Below are positions 8,835 to 18,086 of a stretch of DNA of 64,000 nucleotides, one piece after another. Under the pieces are notes generated by a model. It ran no database searches and was not told the DNA's origin. It saw only the letters and a program-made list of their open reading frames with translations. Numbering within the stretch: position 1 is the stretch's first letter; the number at the start of each line of letters is the position of its first letter. A program made the position numbers and the translations under genes. The DNA is taken from positions 53,900-117,899 of the forward strand of contig NZ_LWCU01000056.1 of NCBI RefSeq assembly GCF_001650405.1, read 5' to 3'. The stretch is from Microbacterium sp. H83. Its GTDB lineage: Bacteria; Actinomycetota; Actinomycetes; Actinomycetales; Microbacteriaceae.

Positions 8835-10334
8835 TCAGAAGGCCGCCGGCTCCTGCGCTGACGCCGTCGCAAGGGGGTGCTCGACGAACATCACCCGGCG
8901 GCGAGGCGAGTCTCGATATGTCCGCCCCAACGGACTGAACCAGTCGATGGTGCCGTCGGGCCGCTGCTGAGCGGTCCAGCGGTGCTCGTCGGCGACGTCG
9001 GGATGCTTGAGCGCATGGTGCGTCGCACACAGGTGAGCGAGGTTCCCGGTCTCGGTCCTCCCGCCCTTCGCGTGGTCGAACGTGTGGTCGAGCTGACTCC
9101 GATGAACCGGCATCCGGCATCCGGGGAAGCGGCAGTGCTGATCGCGCGCCCGTAGGAAGCGGCGCATCGGCTCGGACGGGGTGTACGTATCGGTCTCTCT
9201 GACGAGCCCCGTCGGATCGAGGAAGAGTCGCGACCATCCGCTGTTGCGGCCGGCGAGGTCCCGCGCGATGTCAGGGTGCAGAGGGCCGTGCCCGTCGAGC
9301 TGCGCCGGCCGCTCGTCGCATTCCGCGAGCGTCGTGCCGGCGACCGTGACCTGGATCCGCGCCCGGATGTTGTCGAGCCCTGAGCCGTTCGCCGCGCTCG
9401 GATCGGAGGCGAGCAGCAGATCGATCAGGAGGTCGGTGCGCACCTGATCGATCGTGCGCGTGTCTGCCGGCACATGCTCGACGTCGGGGCTGTGCTCGGG
9501 ATCGAGGAGAGGATCGAGGAGTGAGTCGAGGAGAGGGTCGCCAGAAGGGTCGGTCGTGAAGGTGCCGTCGCCGAAGATGGCGTAGTCATCGCGAGCCGGG
9601 TCGTCCTGCGCGATGTCTTCGGGATAGACGGGGTTCTCGCCGTCATCGATCGGCTCGAGGACGGGCTCGCGGTCACCGCGGCCGCCGATGACGGCGCGCG
9701 CGAGCTGAGTCAGGCGGTCCATGATCGCAGCGGCCAGGTGCTCGGGGAGCACGATCGTGATCACCGCGAGACCGTCTCCGGCGGGACGCATCGTCACCGT
9801 GCGCTCGGATGCCGCACGCGCATGCCGTTGCTCGATCGTCGCCCCGGCGAGGGTCGCGGCCAGCTCGCGCAGATGCGTGCGGGTGCGCGCCGGCGTCTCG
9901 TTCTGCGCGACGATGACGGCGACCGTGTCGTAGAGCGGCAGCACGTCGGCATCCGCCGTGCCGTCGTCGATCGCCTCGCGGACGACCCCGGCGGCCCGCA
10001 CGATCTCGCGGACATGCGCGACCGTGATCGCGCCCTCGCGGAACGCCGCGCGCACCTGCGGGTGGTGCCTCGCGAGGAAAGCGGCGTCGGTGAACGCGTA
10101 CTCCATGCTGCCCTGCGAGACGCGCCCTGCTGCCGCGTACTCGGCGACCATCGACCGGTGGATCGAGTCGCGGTGGTACGCGTGCTCGGCCGCATCCGCC
10201 TGACCGAGTTCCATCCGCTCGGCCAGCAGATCGCTCGCTTCAGCCTCCAGCTGAGCGATGCGCCGGCGGGTCTCCACCCACGATTCGAGCAGTGCGCGAC
10301 GCTGCTCGAGGTCGGTGTCGATGGTCGATGTCAT
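8835..10334 (-). CDS. DUF222 / HNH endonuclease domain protein (13E12-like)
   Basis: 499 residues. The N-terminal two thirds form the helical DUF222 region, including DAAFLARHHPQVRAAFREGAITVAHVREIV-type sequence at about residues 85-115. A negatively charged, Pro/Asp-rich linker lies at about residues 225-275. The C-terminal HNH nuclease (about residues 400-460) contains DQHCRFPGC, HRSQLDHTFDHAKGG, NLAHLCATHHALKH, so the Cys and His metal and catalytic residues are intact. Actinobacteria carry several such genes (the 13E12 repeat family of mycobacteria); their role is unclear. It converges on hemL with only 34 nt between them. Confidence 0.88.
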   Translation of the reverse strand: MTSTIDTDLEQRRALLESWVETRRRIAQLEAEASDLLAERMELGQADAAEHAYHRDSIHRSMVAEYAAAGRVSQGSMEYAFTDAAFLARHHPQVRAAFREGAITVAHVREIVRAAGVVREAIDDGTADADVLPLYDTVAVIVAQNETPARTRTHLRELAATLAGATIEQRHARAASERTVTMRPAGDGLAVITIVLPEHLAAAIMDRLTQLARAVIGGRGDREPVLEPIDDGENPVYPEDIAQDDPARDDYAIFGDGTFTTDPSGDPLLDSLLDPLLDPEHSPDVEHVPADTRTIDQVRTDLLIDLLLASDPSAANGSGLDNIRARIQVTVAGTTLAECDERPAQLDGHGPLHPDIARDLAGRNSGWSRLFLDPTGLVRETDTYTPSEPMRRFLRARDQHCRFPGCRMPVHRSQLDHTFDHAKGGRTETGNLAHLCATHHALKHPDVADEHRWTAQQRPDGTIDWFSPLGRTYRDSPRRRVMFVEHPLATASAQEPAAF

Positions 10335-10477
10335 ACTCCGAGTCTAGTAGATTTGTTCGAAACTCGAGCGGAACATCGATATGGAGGACGCGCGATGGAG
10401 AGACCCGACAACGGATCGTTGCCGTCCTGTGAGCAAGACGCAGACAACTGGCAGGGCGCCGCTGGCAGACTGGTCGC

Positions 10478-10927
10478 ATGGTGACGTTGCTGCTGGACCA
10501 GACGCAACTGGAGGTCGTGCTCTCGCCGATCGAGCGTGCCGCGAGCTTCCACCGGCAGAATCTCCGCCTCACGCGGGAGACCATCACCAAGGTGCAGCTC
10601 ATCGAGGACGCATGGACCTGGCTCCGCGGCGTCCCGAATCCCGGCACGCACATCCCCGGAGTCCTCGCGGCGGGAACGTGGAAGGCCGCGGGCAGCGTCG
10701 ATTTCGTGCTGATCCGTCGTCGCCGCCCGAGTGTCGTCATCGACCTCGAGGGCGACGAGCAGTACCGCCGCCTGATCCTGACGACCCGGCACGGCCTCGC
10801 GCTGACGCAGGCGCTCCGCCTCGACGTGTCGGAGGAGCCGGCCGACGTCGAGGAGATCGTCGCGACCGCTCCGACCCCTGTGTCGAAGGGGAGCCGACGG
10901 CCGGTCATCCGCCCGCGCCCGGCCTGA
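10478..10927 (+). CDS. Conserved-looking hypothetical protein, 149 residues
   Basis: Not recognised. It is a soluble, mixed alpha/beta protein without a signal peptide or membrane segment. The centre reads GSVDFVLIRRRRPSVVIDLEGDEQYRRLIL, giving two likely beta strands, and the C-terminus is Pro/Arg-rich and probably disordered. The pattern of an N-terminal LLLDQTQLEVVLSP strand and VDFVLIRR...VVIDL resembles small domains that bind or modify nucleic acid or ligands, but no family can be assigned. GC-rich third positions and a terminator just downstream support a real gene. Confidence 0.6.
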   Translation: MVTLLLDQTQLEVVLSPIERAASFHRQNLRLTRETITKVQLIEDAWTWLRGVPNPGTHIPGVLAAGTWKAAGSVDFVLIRRRRPSVVIDLEGDEQYRRLILTTRHGLALTQALRLDVSEEPADVEEIVATAPTPVSKGSRRPVIRPRPA

Positions 10928-10944
10928 GCGCACCCCCGGACGAC

Positions 10945-10979
10945 AACGCCCTCCATCGCCTTTCGGCGCGGAGGGCGTT
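10945..10979. terminator. Bidirectional hairpin terminator
   Basis: AACGCCCTCC at 10945-10954 pairs perfectly with GGAGGGCGTT at 10970-10979, with a second small stem in the loop. It lies between two convergent genes, ending at 10927 (+) and 11002 (-), and can serve both. Confidence 0.75.
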
Positions 10980-11001
10980 CGTCCGCAGGAGGACGGATCG
11001 G

Positions 11002-12720
11002 TCAGTGGTGGTGGCCGTCCTGGTGGTCGCCGTCGTGGTGGTCGCCGTCGTGGTGGTCGTCGTCCCGGTGCTCGCCCTCGCGATGCTCGTCGTCCCGGTG
11101 CTCGCCGTGCTGTTCGACCTGGTCGATGACGCCCGTGCTCGCGACGGCGAAGTGCGCACCGTCCTCGTCGTTCTGCCCAGTGCTCTCCGCCGGCGCCTCG
11201 CCGAGCGGGTAGTCCCTCGGCTCGTCGTCGTAGTAGGCGCGCGCCGCGGCGGCGAGCATGGAGCTGACGGCAGCGGATCGGGGATCCTCGTCCGCGCTCT
11301 CGCCGGCGTCTTCGCCCGCGCCGGCGTCTTCGCCCTCGCTCCGGCCTGCGTCCTCGCCCTCGTGCGAGTCGTCCGTCGTCGATGCTCCGGACGACTCGTC
11401 GCCCGCGCGCAGGCCGAAGAAGATGTCGACACCCGACGCCCCCTCGCGCTCATCGTCCGCGGATTCCTCGTCCGAGTCCGTCGCAGCGGCCCCGGTGCCG
11501 AACAGGATGTCGTCGAAGGATGCCGCGGCCGCAGCATCCGGCGACCGGTCGGCCTCCGGCGACGGATCGGCGTCCTGATCCTGTCCGTCGGACCCCTCCG
11601 CAGCGGAAGCGGCATCCGACGCCGCCGCGGCGTCGGAGACGTCGTCAGCCTCAGCATCAGCATCAGCATCAGCATCAGCATCAGCATCCGCAGCCGCATC
11701 CGTAGGGGCGTCGGCGACCGCATCCGCTTCGACCGCCGTCTCGGGCGCCGCTTCGACGGAAGCCGCGGCCTCGGGTGCCTCGATCGCCGCCGTCTCGGGC
11801 GCCGCCTCGACCGCCGGGGTGCCGCGCCTGCCGCTGCGGACGAGTTCGATGAAGACGTCCTCGAGCGTGGGGCCGCGCTGCACCAGCGTGCTCAGCGCGA
11901 TGCCTGCGGATGCCGCGATGGCTCCCACCCTGCCGGCGTCGCCGCCGCGGACGGTGAGGCCCGATCGCAGCACCTCGATCTCGAAGCCTGCCGCCGAGAG
12001 CGCGGCCGTGAGGGCGGCCCTGTCGGCCGCGTCGACCACGACCGAGCCCGACGCCGGATCGGCGAGCGTCTCGATGCCGCTGGAGAGGACGAGCTGTCCC
12101 TTCGACAGCACCAGCACGTTGTCGGCGACCTGCTCGATCTCGCTCAGGACGTGCGAGGACACCAGCACGGTGCGCCCCTCGTCGGCGAGACGGCGCATCA
12201 GGAGGCGCATCCAGCGGATGCCCTCGGGGTCGAGCCCGTTCGCCGGCTCGTCGAACACGAGCGCGCCGGGGTCGCCGAGCAGGGCGTGCGCGACGCTCAG
12301 CCGCTGACGCATCCCGAGCGAGAAGCTGCCGATGCGTCCTTCGCTCTCGTGCTCGAGGCCGACGAGCGCCAGGACCTCGTCGACGCGGGCGAGGGGGATG
12401 CCGTTCGCCTTGGCGGCGATCGTGAGCTGGCGGGCGGCGGTGCGACGCGGCCGGTACACGGTCTCCTCGAGCACGGAGCCGATCGTCCGCAGCGGGTTCC
12501 GCAGCTCGGAGTAGGCGACGCCGCCGATCGTCGCCGTGCCGCTCGTCGCGCGCACCTGCCCGAGCAGGATGCGCAGCGTGGTCGTCTTCCCGGCGCCGTT
12601 GGGGCCGAGGAAGGCGGTCACGGCTCCCGGCTCGATCCGGGCGGTGAGGTCGGAAACCGCCGTCACGTCATTGAAGCGCTTCGTCACGCGCGTGAACTCG
12701 AGCACCTGTCCGTCGGGCAT
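11002..12720 (-). CDS. ABC transporter ATP-binding protein with long acidic and His-rich C-terminal tail
   Basis: 572 residues. Residues 1-225 are a DrrA/BcrA-type ATPase with Walker A GPNGAGKTT (about 39-47), a divergent signature FSLGMRQRL, Walker B ALVFDEPANGLDPEG and the switch His in VLVSSHVLSE. A typical C-terminal domain runs to about residue 295. After that comes an unusual tail of about 270 residues: Ala/Glu/Asp-rich, with six DA repeats encoded by a perfect CAGCAT array. It ends in a segment with 12 His in the last 39 residues (pattern EHRDD, DHHDG). No permease gene is adjacent. The ATG follows the last good start before MPDGQVLEF; an upstream open frame is a shadow. Confidence 0.85.
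   Translation of the reverse strand: MPDGQVLEFTRVTKRFNDVTAVSDLTARIEPGAVTAFLGPNGAGKTTTLRILLGQVRATSGTATIGGVAYSELRNPLRTIGSVLEETVYRPRRTAARQLTIAAKANGIPLARVDEVLALVGLEHESEGRIGSFSLGMRQRLSVAHALLGDPGALVFDEPANGLDPEGIRWMRLLMRRLADEGRTVLVSSHVLSEIEQVADNVLVLSKGQLVLSSGIETLADPASGSVVVDAADRAALTAALSAAGFEIEVLRSGLTVRGGDAGRVGAIAASAGIALSTLVQRGPTLEDVFIELVRSGRRGTPAVEAAPETAAIEAPEAAASVEAAPETAVEADAVADAPTDAAADADADADADADAEADDVSDAAAASDAASAAEGSDGQDQDADPSPEADRSPDAAAAASFDDILFGTGAAATDSDEESADDEREGASGVDIFFGLRAGDESSGASTTDDSHEGEDAGRSEGEDAGAGEDAGESADEDPRSAAVSSMLAAAARAYYDDEPRDYPLGEAPAESTGQNDEDGAHFAVASTGVIDQVEQHGEHRDDEHREGEHRDDDHHDGDHHDGDHQDGHHH
11652..11687. repeat. Hexanucleotide array (CAGCAT)6
   Basis: Six perfect tandem copies inside the ABC ATPase tail, encoding (Asp-Ala)6 on the minus strand. 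Copy-number changes would stay in frame. Confidence 0.95.
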
Positions 12721-12841
12721 CTGCGACCTCTCATTGCAGTGGGCAGTTCTTCCTATCCTGCCGGAAAAGCCCTGTAATCGCGTATTTATCGCACAAACCC
12801 ACTCGAAGGCAAGAGGCGGACGACGGGGTAGCCTGGCACGC

Positions 12842-13903
12842 GTGACCGATTCCGCGACCGCTGACCGCATCCTCGCCCGCACCGAGGGAGCCCTCGGTCG
12901 GGTGACGCTGAATCGGCCGGAGGCGATCAACGCCCTCGACGTCGACATGATCCGGCGCCTCACCGAGGTGTTCGAGTCCTGGCGCCACGACAGCGACGTG
13001 CAGATCGTGCTCATCGACGGTGCGGGCGACCGCGGCATGTGCGCAGGAGGCGACGTCCGGGCGCTGCACGCGCAGATCGTGTCGGGCCGCGCAGAGGAGA
13101 CCGCGGAGTTCTTCCGTGCCGAGTACGCGCTGAACGCCCTGATCGCCGAGTTCCCGAAGCCCGTCGTGGCCGTGGCGGACGGCATCACGATGGGCGGCGG
13201 CATCGGGCTCGCCGGGCATGCGCACATCCGCATCGTCACCGAGCGCTCGAAGCTCGCGATGCCGGAGACCCGCATCGGCTTCACCCCCGACGTCGGCGGC
13301 ACCTGGCTGCTCGGCCGCGCGCCGGGTCGTCTCGGCGAGTACTTCGGACTCACCGGAGGCACCATGAGCGGTGCGGATGCCGTGCTGCTCGGCTTCGCCG
13401 ACCACTTCGTCCCCTCCGACCGCCTCGAGGCGCTGCGCGAGGCGCTCGCGTACCGGGCGGATCCGACGGGGCCCGCCGAGATCGTGCTCCTCTTCGACGA
13501 GACGCCGGAGCCGTCCGCGCTGCCGCAGTCCCGCGCCTGGATCGATGCGGCGTTCTCGGCGGAGACCGTCGGGGAGATCGTGGACCGGCTGCGGGCGGAC
13601 GGGTCGACGGATGCCGTGGCGACGGCCGACCTGCTCGAGAGCCTCGGACCCACGGCGCTCGCGGTCACCCTCGACGCCGTGCGCGAAGCCCGCGGGATGC
13701 CGCATCTCCGCGCCGCCCTGGAGGGGGAGTACCGCCGCGTGATGTGGTTCGTGATGCAGCATCCGGATCTCGTCGAGGGCATCCGGGCGCAGCTGGTCGA
13801 CAAGGACCGCACCCCGCACTGGGATCCGCCGACCATCGCCGAGCTGGGGCCGGACGCCGGCGGACCGGCGCGGGCGTTCGTTCCGGAGCGCCCCCTCTTC
13901 TGA
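12842..13903 (+). CDS. Enoyl-CoA hydratase/isomerase family, probably 3-hydroxyisobutyryl-CoA hydrolase
   Basis: 353 residues, starting at GTG. The crotonase core shows VTLNRPEAINALDVDMI, GMCAGGDVRALH (oxyanion-hole region), ADGITMGGGIGLAGHAHIRIVTE and MPETRIGFTPDVGGTWLLGR. The extended C-terminal half (about residues 200-353) with EYRRVMWFVMQHPDLVEGIRAQLVDKDRTPHWDPP is characteristic of the HIBYL-CoA hydrolase (ECH_2) branch of valine degradation. Catalysis would release 3-hydroxyisobutyrate. No other valine-pathway gene is adjacent. It is transcribed divergently from the orphan ABC ATPase. Confidence 0.85.
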   Translation: MTDSATADRILARTEGALGRVTLNRPEAINALDVDMIRRLTEVFESWRHDSDVQIVLIDGAGDRGMCAGGDVRALHAQIVSGRAEETAEFFRAEYALNALIAEFPKPVVAVADGITMGGGIGLAGHAHIRIVTERSKLAMPETRIGFTPDVGGTWLLGRAPGRLGEYFGLTGGTMSGADAVLLGFADHFVPSDRLEALREALAYRADPTGPAEIVLLFDETPEPSALPQSRAWIDAAFSAETVGEIVDRLRADGSTDAVATADLLESLGPTALAVTLDAVREARGMPHLRAALEGEYRRVMWFVMQHPDLVEGIRAQLVDKDRTPHWDPPTIAELGPDAGGPARAFVPERPLF

Positions 13904-13940
13904 CCCCCGGACGCCGTGCCCGGTTGTTCGCCGAAGTGCA

Positions 13941-13980
13941 GAAAGCGCTGGTGGGAACGCTTTCGTTTCGCTGTGAGCGA
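13941..13980. promoter_or_regulatory. Two small inverted repeats upstream of the ABC exporter operon
   Basis: GAAAGCG (13941-13947) and CGCTTTC (13958-13964) form a perfect 7-bp inverted repeat. TCGCT-GTG-AGCGA follows at 13968-13980. Both lie in the 199-nt gap before the exporter genes. They could be operator sites or an attenuator; no regulator gene is adjacent. Confidence 0.35.
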
Positions 13981-14102
13981 AGGTCCACCCACAGGGGGAT
14001 ACGAATGTCGGCGGATCGTGGCACTCTTGCTTGTGCGTGATCGTCGGCCCGCATTCGCCTGTCGGGAGATCCGCCGCTCCATCCTTCCTAGAAAGTCCGC
14101 CT

Positions 14103-15830
14103 GTGCTGGGAAAAATCCTCTTCCGCTATCTCTCCCGATATAAGTGGTTGCTCGTCGGAGTCCTGATCTTCCAGTTCGCCAGCGCTGCTGCGACCCTCTA
14201 CCTGCCGCGCCTCAACGCCGACATCATCGACGAAGGCGTCGCGCAGGGCGACACCGACTACATCTGGCGCACCGGGGTGTTCATGCTCGCGGTGTCGCTG
14301 GGGCAGATCGTCGCCTCCGTCATCGCCACCTACTTCGCCGCACGCGCCGCGATGGGCGCCGGGCGCGACATCCGCGCCGACGTCTTCGGCAAGGTGAGCG
14401 GCTTCTCCGAGCGCGAGGTGTCGCAGTTCGGCGCCGGCTCGCTCATCACCCGCAACACCAACGACGTGCAGCAGGTGCAGATGCTCGCGATGATGGGCGC
14501 CACGATGCTCGTCACCGCGCCGCTCCTCGCCATCGGCGGCATCATCTTCGCGGTCCAGACCAACGCCGGCCTCAGCTGGCTCATCGCCGTCTCGGTGCCG
14601 GTGCTGCTGCTGCTCGCCGCGCTCGTGATCGGCCGCATGGTGCCGCTGTTCCGCAGCTATCAGAGCAGGCTCGACAACGTGAACCGCATCATGCGCGAGC
14701 AGCTCACCGGCGTGCGCGTGGTGCGCGCGTTCGTGCGCGAGCGCATCGAGGAGGAGCGCTTCCGCGGAGCCAACACCGACATCATGGTCGTCGGCCGCAA
14801 GGTGGGCTCGCTCTTCGTGCTGCTGTTCCCGCTGTTCATGCTCATCCTCAACGTCACCGTCGTCGCCGTCATCTGGTTCGGCGGCATCGAGGTCAACAAC
14901 GGCACCGTGCAGGTGGGCACCCTGTTCGCCTTCATGCAGTACATCGGGCAGATCATGGGCGGCGTCATCATGGCCAGCTTCATGGCGATGATGATCCCGC
15001 GCGCCGCGGTCTCGGCCGAGCGCATCGGCGAGGTGCTCGACACCGCGTCGAGCATGGAGCGTCCGGCGAACGGCGTGACCGCGTTCGCGGCCCCCGGCGC
15101 CGTCGCCTTCGACGACGTCGAGTTCACCTACCCGGGTGCGGACTCGCCCGTGCTCCAGGGCATCAGCTTCGCCGCGCAGCCCGGCGAGACCGTCGCCATC
15201 GTCGGATCGACCGGAGCGGGCAAGACGACCCTGGTGTCGCTGATCCCGCGCCTGTTCGACGTCTCCGGAGGCCGCGTCCTCGTCGGAGGCACCGACGTCC
15301 GCGAGGCGGATGTCGAGTCGCTCTGGGCGTCGATCGGCCTCGTGCCGCAGCGTCCGTTCCTGTTCACCGGGACGGTCGCGTCCAACCTGCGCTACGGCAG
15401 GGAGGACGCGACGGACGAGGAGCTCTGGCACGCGCTGGAGATCGCCCAGGGCCGCGACTTCGTCGAGGAGATGCCCGAGGGCCTCGAGTCGCGCATCGCG
15501 CAGGGCGGCACGAACGTGTCCGGCGGGCAGCGTCAGCGCCTGGCCATCGCCCGGGCGATCGTCCGCCAGCCGCAGGTGCTGGTGTTCGACGACTCCTTCT
15601 CGGCGCTCGACCTCACGACCGACGCCCGACTGCGTCAGGCGCTGTGGCGCGAGCTGCCGCACGTCACGAAGATCGTCGTCGCGCAGCGCGTCTCCACGAT
15701 CACGGATGCCGACCGCATCGTCGTGCTCGAGGGCGGCACGATGGTGGGCGTCGGCACGCACGAGGAGCTGCTCGAGACGAGCACCACCTATCGGGAGATC
15801 GTCGAGTCGCAGCTGGGGGTGGACGCATGA
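14103..15830 (+). CDS. Heterodimeric ABC exporter, subunit with degenerate catalytic site
   Basis: 575 residues from the GTG preceding LGKILFRYLSRYK. An N-terminal type-I exporter membrane domain has about six segments over residues 15-300, and the ATPase domain follows. Walker A GSTGAGKTT lies near residue 367, the canonical signature NVSGGQRQRLAIARAI near 470, and Walker B VLVFDDSFSALD near 493. The residue after the Walker B Asp is Asp rather than catalytic Glu, the hallmark of the 'degenerate site' half of heterodimeric exporters such as BmrC/TmrA. It overlaps the partner gene by 4 nt. Substrate unknown; drug or lipid export is typical. Confidence 0.9.
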   Translation: MLGKILFRYLSRYKWLLVGVLIFQFASAAATLYLPRLNADIIDEGVAQGDTDYIWRTGVFMLAVSLGQIVASVIATYFAARAAMGAGRDIRADVFGKVSGFSEREVSQFGAGSLITRNTNDVQQVQMLAMMGATMLVTAPLLAIGGIIFAVQTNAGLSWLIAVSVPVLLLLAALVIGRMVPLFRSYQSRLDNVNRIMREQLTGVRVVRAFVRERIEEERFRGANTDIMVVGRKVGSLFVLLFPLFMLILNVTVVAVIWFGGIEVNNGTVQVGTLFAFMQYIGQIMGGVIMASFMAMMIPRAAVSAERIGEVLDTASSMERPANGVTAFAAPGAVAFDDVEFTYPGADSPVLQGISFAAQPGETVAIVGSTGAGKTTLVSLIPRLFDVSGGRVLVGGTDVREADVESLWASIGLVPQRPFLFTGTVASNLRYGREDATDEELWHALEIAQGRDFVEEMPEGLESRIAQGGTNVSGGQRQRLAIARAIVRQPQVLVFDDSFSALDLTTDARLRQALWRELPHVTKIVVAQRVSTITDADRIVVLEGGTMVGVGTHEELLETSTTYREIVESQLGVDA

Positions 15831-18061
15831 GCGAGCAGAACGCACCGCAGAGCCGTCGTCGGCGGGGAGCATCGGCCACGGCCGCGCCGGCCGTCGAGCC
15901 GGAGCTGACCGAGGAGGAGAAGTACGAGGCCGAGCTGGCCGAGCAGGCGCGTCAGAACGGCGGCGGCTGGGACAGCGTCGCCCCGGGCAAGGCCGACGAC
16001 TTCGGCAAGAGCTTCGCGCGGATGATCGGGCTGCTCAAGCCCTCGGCCGTCTGGTTCGTGTTCGTGTCGATCATGGGCGCGATCGGCGTCGTCCTCACCG
16101 TGGCAGCCCCCAAGGTGCTCGGCGAGGCGACCAACCTCATCTACAAGGGCTTCATCTCGAACCAGCTCGGACAGCCGCAGGGCGACTTCCCCGGCTTCCC
16201 GGAAGGCACTCCCCAGGACCAGATCGTCGACCAGCTCCGGGCGGCCGGACAGGACGACTTCGCCAACCAGGTCGGTGCGCTGGGCGACTTCCGCGTCGGC
16301 GACGGCATCGACTTCGACGCGCTGCGCTGGATCATCGCCGCAGTGCTCGCGATCTACGTCGTCGCGGCCTTCCTCAGCTGGCTGCAGGGCTACGTCATCA
16401 ACGTCATCATGGTGCGCACCATGTGGCGGCTGCGCGAGCAGGTCGAGGCGAAGATCAACCGGCTGCCGCTGTCGTACTTCGACAAGGTGCAGCGCGGAGA
16501 GCTGATCTCGCGCGTCACCAACGACATCGACAACATCACCCAGACCATGCAGCAGTCGCTGTCGGGCGCTCTGACCGCGGTGCTGACCGTCGTCGGCGTG
16601 CTCGTGCTGATGTTCTCCATCTCCTGGCAGCTGGCCCTGGTCGCACTCGTCGCGCTCCCGCTCATGGCGGTCATCTTCGGCGTGATCGGCCCGCGGTCGC
16701 AGAAGGCGTTCGGAACCCAGTGGCGCAAGGTGGGCCGGCTCAACGCCCGCGTCGAGGAGGCCTTCTCCGGCCACGCGCTCGTCAAGGTCTTCGGTCGCGA
16801 GCAGGACGCCCTCGATCGGTTCAAGGACGAGAACGAGGAGCTCTACCAGGCGAGCTTCAAGGCGCAGTTCCTCTCCGGCATCATCATGCCCGCGATGACC
16901 TTCGTCGGAAGCCTCACCTACGTGGGCATCGCCGTGCTCGGAGGGCTCATGGTCGCGAGCGGCCAGCTCCGGCTCGGAGACGTCCAGGCGTTCATCCAGT
17001 ACTCGCAGCAGTTCACGCAGCCGCTGTCGGAGCTGGGCGGCATGGCCGCGGTCGTGCAGTCCGGCACCGCTTCGGCCGAGCGGGTGTTCGACCTCCTCGA
17101 CGCCGACGAGCAGGAGGTCGACACGACCGACGCTCCGGCGCTCGAAGACGGCAAGGGCGTGATCGAGTTCGAGAACGTGCAGTTCTCCTACACCCCGGAG
17201 CGACCGCTCATCACGGACCTGTCGTTCCGAGTCGAGCCCGGACAGACGGTCGCGATCGTCGGTCCGACCGGCGCCGGCAAGACGACCCTCGTCAACCTGA
17301 TCATGCGCTTCTACGAGCTCAGCGGCGGACGCATCACCCTCGACGGGCAGGACATCTCGGAGATCACCCGCGACGACCTGCGCTCGCGCACCGGCATGGT
17401 GCTGCAGGACCCGTGGCTGTTCGCCGGCACGATCCGCGAGAACATCCGCTACGGCCGATCGACGGCCACCGACGAGGACGTCCTCGAGGCGGCCAAGGCG
17501 ACGTACGTCGACCGATTCGTGCACGCACTGCCCGAAGGGTACGACACCGTCCTCGACGAGGACGCCTCGAACGTCTCGGCCGGGGAGCGCCAGCTCATCA
17601 CGATCGCCCGCGCCTTCGTGGCCCAGCCGTCGATCCTCATCCTCGACGAGGCGACGTCGGCGGTCGACACGCGCACCGAGCTGCTGCTGCAGCACGCGAT
17701 GGCGGCCCTGCGACAGGGGCGCACGTCGTTCGTGATCGCGCACCGGCTGTCGACCATCCGCGACGCGGACCTCATCCTCGTCATGGAGCACGGCGACATC
17801 GTCGAGAAGGGCACGCACGACGAGCTCATCGCCGCGCAGGGCGCGTACTGGCGGCTGTACCAGTCGCAGTTCGAGCAGGCCGCGACCGACATCGACGCCG
17901 AGGACGCGCTCACCGACTCCACGCCGGTGGTCGTCAGCGGAGAAGCGGACGAGGCGGCGACGGCACAGGTGGGCGCCGCGGTCGGCCCGCAGATCCCCAC
18001 CGCGGAGGCGGCTGCCGCCGAAGCGGTGGTCGAGAGGCCGACTCCCGGCGACCGCAGCTGA
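15827..18061 (+). CDS. Heterodimeric ABC exporter, partner subunit with intact catalytic glutamate
   Basis: 744 residues starting at the ATG that overlaps the upstream stop. About 65 charged N-terminal residues precede the membrane domain. A long extracytoplasmic-type insert between the first two membrane segments (about residues 105-160) contains GDFPGFPEGTPQDQIVDQL-like sequence. The ATPase has Walker A GPTGAGKTT near residue 480, a degenerate signature NVSAGERQLI near 582, Walker B ILILDEATSAVD with the catalytic Glu, and switch His in VIAHRLSTIRDAD. The C-terminal 60 residues are Ala/Glu-rich. It complements the preceding subunit exactly: intact Walker B here, intact signature there. Confidence 0.9.
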   Translation: MSEQNAPQSRRRRGASATAAPAVEPELTEEEKYEAELAEQARQNGGGWDSVAPGKADDFGKSFARMIGLLKPSAVWFVFVSIMGAIGVVLTVAAPKVLGEATNLIYKGFISNQLGQPQGDFPGFPEGTPQDQIVDQLRAAGQDDFANQVGALGDFRVGDGIDFDALRWIIAAVLAIYVVAAFLSWLQGYVINVIMVRTMWRLREQVEAKINRLPLSYFDKVQRGELISRVTNDIDNITQTMQQSLSGALTAVLTVVGVLVLMFSISWQLALVALVALPLMAVIFGVIGPRSQKAFGTQWRKVGRLNARVEEAFSGHALVKVFGREQDALDRFKDENEELYQASFKAQFLSGIIMPAMTFVGSLTYVGIAVLGGLMVASGQLRLGDVQAFIQYSQQFTQPLSELGGMAAVVQSGTASAERVFDLLDADEQEVDTTDAPALEDGKGVIEFENVQFSYTPERPLITDLSFRVEPGQTVAIVGPTGAGKTTLVNLIMRFYELSGGRITLDGQDISEITRDDLRSRTGMVLQDPWLFAGTIRENIRYGRSTATDEDVLEAAKATYVDRFVHALPEGYDTVLDEDASNVSAGERQLITIARAFVAQPSILILDEATSAVDTRTELLLQHAMAALRQGRTSFVIAHRLSTIRDADLILVMEHGDIVEKGTHDELIAAQGAYWRLYQSQFEQAATDIDAEDALTDSTPVVVSGEADEAATAQVGAAVGPQIPTAEAAAAEAVVERPTPGDRS

Positions 18062-18086
18062 GACGCTCCGCTCCGCCGGACGACAC

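Noticed and set aside
10335..10380. A LexA/SOS box upstream of the DUF222/HNH gene
   Set aside because: TTCGAAACTCGAGCGGAAC looks suggestive but does not fit TCGAAC-N4-GTTCGA; only weak half-sites are present.
10381..12777. A 798-codon plus-strand open frame
   Set aside because: It runs antisense through the ABC ATPase and out of frame with the 149-residue gene; no domain, low complexity.
11002..14082. Apparent 1026-residue form of the ABC ATPase
   Set aside because: The extra N-terminal part is antisense to the hydratase-like gene. The ATPase starts at MPDGQVLEF.
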